Source: Mixophyes australis (Eukaryota; Chordata; Amphibia; Anura; Limnodynastidae). Taken from it: a stretch of 64,000 bases of DNA. A program made the translations under genes and the position numbers. Numbering within the stretch: position 1 is the first letter of the stretch; every line of letters begins with the position of its first letter. The DNA lies in assembly GCA_036250195.1 (NCBI GenBank), contig JAVHZZ010000009.1, positions 43,057,824 to 43,121,823 of the forward strand, read 5' to 3'. Below, piece after piece: positions 56,520 to 64,000 of this stretch. Under the pieces are notes generated by a model. The model did not search any database. It saw nothing but the letters and a program-made list of their open reading frames with translations, and had not been told where the DNA came from.

Positions 56520-57530
56520 GGTCCTCTGTCCTGGTAGATCTCGTGCTGTGCTGTTTAGTTCTGTGCTGTGCTGTTTAGTTCTGTGCTGTGCTGTGTTCTG
56601 CAGTATCAGTCCAGTGGTGCTGTGTGCTGTGCTCTGTCCTTCTGAGGTCAGTGGTGCTGCTGGGTCCTGTGCTGTGTCCTGTTCAGTCCAGTGGTGCTGT
56701 GTCCTGTGCTCTGTGCTTCTAAGGGCATAGTTATTTCCCCAATATTCCCCTGTGTTTAAAAAAATAAAAAAAAGTTATTTAAAAAAATACCAAAAACTAA
56801 TTTAATTTTTTTTAATTACCACAAAATTTGCACAACCAATCCTGCAGTATAAGCCCATTGGTACTGCAATATTACCAAGTTCACACATTCAGCAGTAAAA
56901 GTCCAGTGGTACTGCAATATTACAAAGTTCACACATTCTGCAGTATCAGTCCAGTGGTGCTGTGTCCTGTGCTCTGTCCTGCTGAGTTCCGTAGTGCTGC
57001 TGGGTCCTGTGCCGTGTCCTGTTCAGTCCAGTGGTGCTGTGTCCTGTGCTCTGTGCTTCTAAGGGCATAGTTATTTCCCCATTATTCCCAAGTTTTTAAA
57101 AAATAAAAAAAAGTAAAAAAAAATAAAAATATATATATATAATTATAACCAAATTTGCAAAACCAATCCAGCAGTATAAGTCCATTGGTACTGCAATATT
57201 ACAAAGTTCACACATTCTGCAGTATCAGTCCATTGGTGCTGTGTCCTGTGCTCTGTCCTGCTGAGTTCCGTAGTGCTGCTGGGTCCTGTGCCGTGTCCTG
57301 TTCAGTCCAGTGGTGCTGTGTCCTGTGCTCTGTGCTTCTAAGGGCATAGTTATTTCCCCATTATTCCCAAGTTTTTAAAAAATAAAAAAAAAGTAAAAAA
57401 AAATAAAAAAAAAAAAAGTAAAAAAAATATATATAATTATAACCAAATTTGCAAAACCAATCCAGCAGTATAAGTCCATTGGTACTGCAATATTACCAAG
57501 TTCACACATTCTGCAGTATCTTGTGCTACA
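56520..57530 (+). repeat. Three tandem units (280-340 bp) in the hAT 5' UTR
   Basis: The string CTTCTAAGGGCATAGTTATT recurs at about 56717, 57057 and 57336. Each unit contains CAGTCCAGTGGTGCTGTGTC blocks and an A-rich stretch of variable length. Cys/Ser/Val-rich frames here (56518, 56828, 57155) are translations of the units. Confidence 0.9.
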
Positions 57531-57534
57531 TATA

Positions 57535-57894
57535 ATGGAGACCAAAAATTTGGAGGATAAAGTAGGGAAAGATCAAGACCCACTTCCTCCTAATGCTGAA
57601 GCTGCTGCCACTAGTCATGACATAGACGATGAAATGCCATCAACGTCGTCTTCCAAGCCCGATGCCCAATCTCGTAGTACCGGGCATGTAAAATCCAAAA
57701 AGCCCAAGTTAAGAAAAAGTAGCAAAAAGAGAAACTTAAAATCATCTGAGGAGAAACGTAAAGTTGCCAATATGCCATTTACGACACGGAGTGGCAAGGA
57801 ACGGCTTAGGCCCTGGCCCGTGTTCATGACTAGTGGTTCAGCTTCACCCACGGATCTTAGCCCTCCTCCTCCTCCCCCCCCTACAAAAAATTGA
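57535..57894 (+). CDS. hAT upstream frame, Ser/Lys-rich N-terminal extension
   Basis: 119 codons from ATG 57535. The longer version would start at a GTG. The protein begins METKNLEDK, is acidic then basic (KSKKPKLRKSSKKRNLK, a nuclear-localisation-like run) and ends in a poly-proline run and TGA. The stop falls just before the transposase frame in the next phase, right after C8 and A6 homopolymers. This is either a one-base frameshift in an originally longer transposase or a separate small protein from a spliced message. Confidence 0.6.
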   Translation: METKNLEDKVGKDQDPLPPNAEAAATSHDIDDEMPSTSSSKPDAQSRSTGHVKSKKPKLRKSSKKRNLKSSEEKRKVANMPFTTRSGKERLRPWPVFMTSGSASPTDLSPPPPPPPTKN

Positions 57895-57902
57895 AGAGAG
57901 TT

Positions 57903-60527
57903 ATGCTGTCAGCAACAAAACAGCAAACAACTCTGCCTTCTAAAGAGAATTTATCACAAATCCACAAGGCGAGTCCAAGGATGTTGGTGGTTGTCAAGCC
58001 TGACCTTCCCATCACTGTACGGGAAGAGGTGGCTCGGGAGGAGGCTATTGATGATGTAGCTGGCGCTGTGGAGGAACTTGATGAGGATGGTGATGTGGTT
58101 ATTGTAAATGAGGCACCAGGGGGGGAAACAGCTGATGTCCATGGGATGAAAAAGCCCATCGTCATGCCTGGTCAGAAGACCAAAAAATGCACCTCTTCGG
58201 TCTGGAGTTATTTTTATCCAAATCCAGACAACCAATGTATGGCCATATGTAGCTTATGTAAAGCTCAAATAAGCAGGGGTAAGGATCTTGCCCACCTAGG
58301 ACCATCCTCCCTTATACGTCACCTGAATAACCTTCATAGTTCAGTGGTTAGTTCAGGAACTGGGGCTAGGACCCTCATCGGTACAGGGACACCTAAATCC
58401 CGTGGTCCAGTTGGATACACACCAGCAACACCCTCCTCGTCAACTTCCTCCACAATCTCCATCAGATTCAGTCCTGCAGCCCAAGTCAGCAGCCAGACTG
58501 AGTCCTCCTCTATACGGGATTCATCCGAGGAATCCTGCAGCGGTACGCCTACTACTGCCACTGCTGCTGTTGCTGCTGTTAGTCGGTCATCTTCCCAGAG
58601 GGGAAGTCGTAAGACCGCTAAGTCTTTCACAAAACAATTGACCGTCCAACAGTCGTTTGCCATGACCACAAAATACGATAGTAGTCACCCTAGTGCAAAG
58701 AGTATAACTGCGGCTGTAACTGCAATGTTGGTGTTAGACGTGCGCCCGATGTCCGCCATCAGTGGAGTGGGATTTAGAGGGTTGATGGAGGTATTGTGTC
58801 CCCGGTACCAAATCCCGTCGAGATTCCACTTCACTAGGCAGGCGATACCAAAAATGTACAGAGAAGTACGATCAAGTGTCCTCAGTGCTCTAAAAAATGC
58901 GGTTGTACCCACTGTCCACTTAACCACGGACATGTGGACAAGTGGTTCTGGGCAAACGAAGGACTATATGACTGTGACAGCCCACTGGGTAGATGCATCC
59001 CCTTCCGCAGCAACAGCAACAGCTGCATCAGTAGCAGCAACTACAAAATGGCTGCTCGTGCAAAGGCAGGCAACATTGTGTATTACAGGCTTTAATAAGA
59101 GGCACAACGCTGACAACATATTAGAGAAAATGAGGGAAATTATCTCCCAGTGGCTTACCCCACTTAGACTCTCATGGGGATTTGTGGTGTCAGACAATGC
59201 CAGTAACATTGTGCGGGCATTAAATATGGGCAATTTCCAGCACGTCCCATGTTTTGCCCACACCATTAATTTGGTGGTGCAGCATTACCTCAAGAGTGAC
59301 AGGGGTGTGCAGGAGATGCTTGCGGTGGCGCGCAAAATTGCTGGACACTTTCAGCATTCAGCCAGTGCCTACCGCAGACTAGAGGCACATCAAAAAAGCT
59401 TGAACCTGCCCTGCCATCACCTCAAACAAGAGGTTGTGACGCGCTGGAACTCCACCCTCTATATGCTGCAGAGGATGGAGGAGCAGCAAAAGGCCATTCA
59501 GGCCTACACAGCCACCTACGACATAGGCAAAGGAGTGGGGATGCGCCTCAGTCAAGCGCAGTGGAGACTGATTTCCGTGTTGTGCAAGGTTTTGCAGCCA
59601 TTTGAACTTGCCACACGAGAAGTCAGTTCCGACACTGCCAGCTTGAGTCAGGTCATTCCCCTGATCAGGCTGTTGCAGAAGCAGCTGGAGAAAGTGAGGG
59701 AGGAGCTGGTAAACCATTGCGATCCAACAAAGCATGTAGCTCTTGTGGATGTAGCCCTTCGTACGCTTTGCCAGGATCCGAGGGTGGTCACTCTTTTAAA
59801 GTCAGAGGAATACATTCTGGCCACCGTGCTCGATCCTCGGTTTAAAGCGTATGTTGTGTCTCTGTTTCCGGCGGACACAAGTCTACAGCGGTGCAAAGAC
59901 CTGCTGGTCAGGAGATTGTCCTCTGAAGAGGACCGTGACATGCCAACAGCTCCACCCTCATTTTCTTCCACATCTATGGCTGCGAGGAAAAAGCTCAGTT
60001 TTCCTAAAAGAGGCACTGGCGGGGATGCTGATAACATCTGGTCCGGACTGAAGGACCTGCCAACCATTGCAGACATGTCTACTCTCGCTGCATTGGATGC
60101 TGTCACAATAGAAAAAATTGTGGATGATTACTTTGCTGACACCATCCAAGTAGACATGTCAGACAGTCCATATTGTTACTGGCAGGAAAAAAAGGCAGTT
60201 TGGAAGCCCCTGTACAAACTGGCTCTGTTTTACCTGAGTTGTCCCCCCTCCAGTGTGTACTCGGAAAGAGTTTTTAGTGCAGCGGGGAACCTGGTCAGTG
60301 AGCGGCGAAGGAGGTTGCTTCCTCACAACGTTGAAAAAAGGATGTTTATAAAAATGAATAATCAATTCCTCAATGAAGTACAGCACTGCCCTCCAGATAC
60401 TACAGAGGGACCTGTGGTTGTGGAGTCCAGCGGGGACGAATTGATAATGTGTGATAAGGAGGAAGTACACACTGTAGGGGGAGAGGAATCAGAGGTTGAG
60501 GATGAGGATGACATCTTGCCTCAGTAG
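57903..60527 (+). CDS. hAT transposase with BED zinc finger, intact
   Basis: 874 codons from ATG 57903 (the frame is open from 57891 but that codon is TTG). It catalyses excision and integration of the element in the nucleus. A BED finger spans about residues 98-146 (C116-x2-C119 and H140-x4-H145). A Ser/Thr-rich linker runs to about 250. The RNase-H-like core has aspartates in TTDMWTSG (343) and VVSDNASN (431), the CFAH motif (450-453) and TRWN (514-515). The C-terminal dimerisation region contains SERVFSAAGN with the likely catalytic glutamate (about 788). An acidic tail follows. Length and motifs equal full-size ZBED-type hAT transposases, with no stop or frameshift inside. Codon use is unremarkable. 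A host-domesticated ZBED gene is less likely because the TIRs and TSD are present. Confidence 0.93.
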   Translation: MLSATKQQTTLPSKENLSQIHKASPRMLVVVKPDLPITVREEVAREEAIDDVAGAVEELDEDGDVVIVNEAPGGETADVHGMKKPIVMPGQKTKKCTSSVWSYFYPNPDNQCMAICSLCKAQISRGKDLAHLGPSSLIRHLNNLHSSVVSSGTGARTLIGTGTPKSRGPVGYTPATPSSSTSSTISIRFSPAAQVSSQTESSSIRDSSEESCSGTPTTATAAVAAVSRSSSQRGSRKTAKSFTKQLTVQQSFAMTTKYDSSHPSAKSITAAVTAMLVLDVRPMSAISGVGFRGLMEVLCPRYQIPSRFHFTRQAIPKMYREVRSSVLSALKNAVVPTVHLTTDMWTSGSGQTKDYMTVTAHWVDASPSAATATAASVAATTKWLLVQRQATLCITGFNKRHNADNILEKMREIISQWLTPLRLSWGFVVSDNASNIVRALNMGNFQHVPCFAHTINLVVQHYLKSDRGVQEMLAVARKIAGHFQHSASAYRRLEAHQKSLNLPCHHLKQEVVTRWNSTLYMLQRMEEQQKAIQAYTATYDIGKGVGMRLSQAQWRLISVLCKVLQPFELATREVSSDTASLSQVIPLIRLLQKQLEKVREELVNHCDPTKHVALVDVALRTLCQDPRVVTLLKSEEYILATVLDPRFKAYVVSLFPADTSLQRCKDLLVRRLSSEEDRDMPTAPPSFSSTSMAARKKLSFPKRGTGGDADNIWSGLKDLPTIADMSTLAALDAVTIEKIVDDYFADTIQVDMSDSPYCYWQEKKAVWKPLYKLALFYLSCPPSSVYSERVFSAAGNLVSERRRRLLPHNVEKRMFIKMNNQFLNEVQHCPPDTTEGPVVVESSGDELIMCDKEEVHTVGGEESEVEDEDDILPQ

Positions 60528-61049
60528 AGCCCGTTTAGTCTGTACAGGGAGAGATGAATAGCTTTTTTGGTGTGGGGGCCCAAACAAACCAATCATTTCA
60601 GCCAAAGTTGCTTGGTAGGCCCTGTCGCTGAAATGATTGGTTTGTTAAAGTGTGCATGTCCTATTTCAACAACATAAGGGTGGGTGTGAGGGCCCAAGGA
60701 CAATTCCATCTTGGAACTTTTTTTTTTGCATTATATGACCAATCAACAGTCGTTTGCCATGTTCAAAAAGTAAAACCAAATTTAAACAAATTTAAGAAAT
60801 TAAACCAAAAGTAAAATGCCCTGTCATAATTTAAAACAAGAGGTATTGACGTGCTCTAAAACTACTGTATTGTTGTTTATATTTTATAAACACTACACTT
60901 GAAAGCTTGAGTCTTTCAATAAAAAAGTAACTGTCCATTGCACGAATATTTGCAACAGGGACAATTTTAGGGTTAAGAAAGTCAACTAATAACACTTCGA
61001 CGCTGTCTGTCTTTATAAACACTACACTTTGAAGTTGGAGGAGGTATTG
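60528..61049 (+). other. hAT 3' UTR, unique part
   Basis: It contains an inverted pair AACCAATCATTTCAGC / GCTGAAATGATTGGTT (about 60596-60646) and the block shared with the other hAT copies (GTGCATGTCC..CAAGGACAATTCCATCTTG). Confidence 0.7.
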
Positions 61050-61310
61050 TGGCCCTGGCACCAAATTTACTACCGGGGCCACTCCACTGTGCAGTCCATA
61101 TTTAGGTGTATCAGATATTAAACAACGGTGACAGTTGATGCCCAATTTTTTAATTATATTGTGGCCTCGGTACCAAATTGTGTACCGGGGCCACCACACT
61201 ACGCAGTCCATACCCTTTTTTGGTGGAATTCTGACCCGTGGAGGGTTTTTTAATTATATTGTGGCCTCGGTACCAAATTGTGTACCGGGGCCACCACACT
61301 ACGCAGTCAA
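61050..61310. repeat. Tandem repeats of about 102 bp, ~3 copies
   Basis: GTGGCCTCGGTACCAAATTG..GGGGCCACCACACTACGCAGTC occurs at 61162 and 61264, with a diverged copy at about 61050. Each unit includes a GGTACCAAATTGTGTACC hairpin. Confidence 0.9.
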
Positions 61311-61510
61311 GATAGATAGATGCGTATCATAGATAAAGTACATTCAGTGGTGTGGGGCAAATTGAAAAATATTCAAAATGCACTGACATTATCAAAAACA
61401 AGAGGTTGTCACACGCTAAAACTCCAACATGTATATGATGGAGAGGATGGAGGAGCAGCCGTATGTGCAGTGTAATGCAGACCTGTTGAAGGTTTTTTAT
61501 ATATTTTATT

Positions 61511-62505
61511 GTGGTGCCCAGTGCCCACTCCTCTACGCAGTCCAGATACATTTATTGGTGCGAATCATAAAAGTTCAGGGTTTTTAATATATATTGTGGT
61601 GACCCACTCCTCTACGCAGTCCAGGTACATTTATTGGTGCGAATCATACAAGTTCAGGGTTTTTAATATATATTGTGGTGACCCACTCCTCTACGCAGTC
61701 CAGGTACATTTATTGGTGCGAATCATAAAAGTTCAGGGTTTTTAATATATATTGTGGTGACCCACTCCTCTACGCAGTCCAGGTACATTTATTGGTGCGA
61801 ATCATACAAGTTGATGGTTTTCTTATTATATATATTGTGGTGACCCACTCCTCTACGCAGTCCAGATACATTTATTGGTGCGAATCATAAAAGTTCAGGG
61901 TTTTTAATATATATTGTGGTGACCCACTCCTCTACGCAGTCCAGGTACATTTATTGGTGCGAATCATACAAGTTCAGGGTTTTTAATATATATTGTGGTG
62001 ACCCACTCCTCTACGCAGTCCAGGTACATTTATTGGTGCGAATCATACAAGTTCAGGGTTTTTAATATATATTGTGGTGACCCACTCCTCTACGCAGTCC
62101 AGGTACATTTATTGGTGCGAATCATACAAGTTGATGGTTTTCTTATTATATATATTGTGGTGACCCACTCCTCTACGCAGTCCAGATACATTTATTGGTG
62201 CGAATCATAAAAGTTCAGGGTTTTTAATATATATTGTGGTGACCCACTCCTCTACGCAGTCCAGGTACATTTATTGGTGCGAATCATACAAGTTCAGGGT
62301 TTTTAATATATATTGTGGTGACCCACTCCTCTACGCAGTCCAGGTACATTTATTGGTGCGAATCATACAAGTTCAGGGTTTTTAATATATATTGTGGTGA
62401 CCCACTCCTCTACGCAGTCCAGGTACATTTATTGGTGCGAATCATAAAAGTTCAGGGTTTTTAATATATATTGTGGTGACCCACTCCTCTACGCAGTCCA
62501 GAAAG
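61511..62505. repeat. 79/83-bp satellite array, 12-13 units, in hAT 3' region
   Basis: GACCCACTCCTCTACGCAGT begins units at 61601, 61680, 61759, 61842, 61921, 62000, 62079, 62162, 62241, 62320, 62399 and 62478, plus a diverged first unit near 61511. Spacing is 79 except for two 83-base units carrying GTTGATGGTTTTCTTATTA, which are 320 bases apart. This is a four-unit higher-order pattern. The open frames across it are repeat translations. Confidence 0.97.
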
Positions 62506-62816
62506 ATACCTCGTTGCAACGTTTTGGACTAATAACTATATTGTGAGGTGTTCAGAATACACTGTAAATTAGTGGAAATGCTTGTTATTGAATGTTATTG
62601 AGGTTAATAATAGCGTAGGAGTGAAAATAAGCCCAAAAACTTGATTTTTAAACTTTTTATGTTTTTTTCAAAAAAAATCCGAATCCAAAACCTTAAATCC
62701 GAACCGAGACCTTTCGTCAAGTGTTTTGCGAGACAAATCCGAACCCCAAAAATAATGAAAATCCGGATCCAAAACACAAAACACGAGACCTCAAAAGTCG
62801 CCGGTGCACATCCCTA

Positions 62817-62869
<53 letters not shown>

Positions 62870-62870
62870 G

Positions 62871-62929
<59 letters not shown>
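62817..62929. repeat. (TA)n microsatellite
   Basis: Continuation of the TA-rich target site of the hAT, with a small ATAATATATGTATT interruption. Confidence 0.97.
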
Positions 62930-62933
<4 letters not shown>

Positions 62934-64000
62934 CTTCCCCGGTAACTGGTGGTTTTAAATGAATGAGTGTATAAGTGCAAGATTCCTGCTTTTAAAGCCT
63001 TAACTTAAATTAAAATCACAAAGATCAAACTCTTCACAAAGAAGCACACACTGAAACACACTACCTTAAGTCAAATACGACACTGCTCTTTCCTTATCTC
63101 CAGATGAGGAAGTTTGGGTGCCGTTGCATTGAGTCACGTGATTTTTTTTTTTTTTGTTCTGCCTGCATTTTTTTCCCCTCGATAACCATCAGCGGGCGAT
63201 AGCAGGCGGAGGGAGAACCTCTCAGGCTTGGCACCCCTCCCGCCTTACTTACCCCACTCACCGCCGGTCCTGAAAAGGGTGACCAGGAGCAAAGGGAGAA
63301 GTGCAGCCAGCCCAGGAAAATGTGAAAGTGAGGGATAGGGATACCAATAGCGTGTGATTGGACAGTGGAGAAGGGGAGGCTTGGCAAATAGGAAAGGGAA
63401 CAACTGAGGGTTAGGGAATAGAGCTATAGGGAGAATGTCTATGGAAGAGAAAATAGATGGGGAGAGAGAAAGAAGAACAAATTGAGCAGGTGAGGGAGGC
63501 TCTCCAGAAGGGCTGGCAGTGATGAGGCACAAACCTGGCCAAGAACAAAGCTGCTGATTTTCTCTTGAGGAAAAGGTGGAATGAGATGAGCACTGCTCAA
63601 TGGGGTTGGATGACTCACAGGGCAACCGGATAGATGGGACAGCTGCAGGATGACTCACACATTAGGAAGTGCTTGCAGTATCAGATAAATGGGCAAAGCG
63701 GGTGAGGGAGTAACAATAAAGAAACAGTAAAGGAAAAGACAAGAGGAAAGGACAAAAAATAGAATAAAAGAAAATAGAAGTTTAAAAACAAGGTGTGTAA
63801 AATGAGAGGAGCAAAAAAAACCAAAAGCCACAATTAAATCAGGAAATACCTAAATGGCAATCAATACAAATAAATCTAAAATACAAAATATTCCATATAC
63901 ACAGAATGGCAAGATTATAGTAAATGTGAAATTGACCAAATCACTTCCAGACACTGTTCTAGCTGCAAACTCACAAAGCCAAGAAGAAACGATCACACAC
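62930..64000. other. No recognisable gene
   Basis: Purine-rich plus strand (GGGAGA/AGGAAA), which makes long Ser/Pro/Leu-rich minus-strand frames at 63094-63658. These have low-complexity character and no domain. The tail is AT-rich. Confidence 0.35.

Larger units (their letters stand above)
56290..62816 (+). mobile_element. Full-length autonomous-type hAT transposon, TSD GTATATAT
   Basis: 6,527 bp. The left end TAGAGATGAGC and the complement of the right end (TAGGGATGTGC) form the TIR. GTATATAT is duplicated at 56282-56289 and 62817-62824. Both ends carry repeated ATCCGA/GATCCGAG subterminal strings, likely transposase-binding sites. It encodes an uninterrupted transposase. The 5' and 3' UTRs are built from tandem repeats. 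The rearranged copies at 37847 and 48390 are older relatives. Confidence 0.95.

Noticed and set aside
57891..57902. Transposase start at 57891
   Set aside because: The codon is TTG; the first ATG in frame is at 57903.
61509..62210. 78- and 71-codon repetitive proteins
   Set aside because: Translations of the 79-bp array in the hAT 3' region.
61511..62505. CRISPR-like array
   Set aside because: Units are contiguous and homogeneous without unique spacers, and lie inside a eukaryotic transposon.
63094..63658. Ser/Pro-rich minus-strand proteins of 97 and 137 codons
   Set aside because: Purine-strand composition effect. No domain, start context or neighbour supports a gene.

Overview
This is repeat-dominated vertebrate DNA, most likely from an amphibian, probably a frog. 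The basis is the mix of element families: L1/Tx1-group LINEs, an L2 LINE with an L2-tailed tRNA-SINE, a Gmr1-type Ty3/gypsy element, Penelope-like sequence, hammerhead-ribozyme repeats, BED-finger hAT transposons and highly palindromic MITEs. No complete host gene is visible. The only candidate piece of a resident host gene is a short terminal coding exon near 2.3 kb. All assignments and alignments were made by eye.

Layout. 0-5 kb: possible host intron and exon, two palindromic MITEs, a near-identical 264-bp tandem duplication and a hammerhead motif. 5.5-7.5 kb: a decayed endogenous retrovirus (integrase end plus env). 7.8-13.3 kb: a broken minus-strand L1. Its 3' part holds a foldback repeat with a hammerhead motif and a 14-bp target duplication (8087-9977). 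Its middle holds a SINE that was itself split by an L2 insertion. 14-18 kb: mostly unrecognised, with scraps of a Myb/SANT-like, Harbinger-type protein. 18.2-22.0 kb: a minus-strand LTR retrotransposon with both LTRs, a tRNA-Leu primer site and the unusual order gag-integrase-RT-RNase H. 23-30 kb: two more hammerhead motifs, a solo LTR splitting a tandem repeat, a Helitron fragment, microsatellites and a SINE.

31.5-46.4 kb is one plus-strand L1 ORF2 opened by two nests. Nest 1 (33.3-35.3 kb) is a solo LTR, split by an oppositely oriented LTR of the same family, itself split by a 3-bp-TSD MITE. Nest 2 (36.3-45.0 kb) is a foldback element split by a rearranged hAT (8-bp TSD). That hAT carries an NSMCE2-derived gene fragment, a hAT MITE and a Penelope-like insertion. 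46.4-49.7 kb: a Helitron 3' end with minisatellite and a hAT remnant split by a solo LTR. 49.7-52.4 kb: a second foldback hammerhead element with 15-bp direct flanking repeats. 54.8-55.7 kb: a second, Charlie-type hAT remnant.

56.29-62.82 kb is the best-preserved mobile element: a full-length hAT with matching TIRs, an 8-bp TSD, a TATA-type promoter, tandem-repeat UTRs and an uninterrupted 874-codon transposase with BED finger, RNase-H-fold catalytic residues and C-terminal dimerisation motif. The recurring and least expected theme is hammerhead ribozyme motifs: six copies in otherwise different repeats, four with intact catalytic core strings. Their helix III segment is an ACGCGT-like palindrome, which would favour pairing between two RNA molecules.
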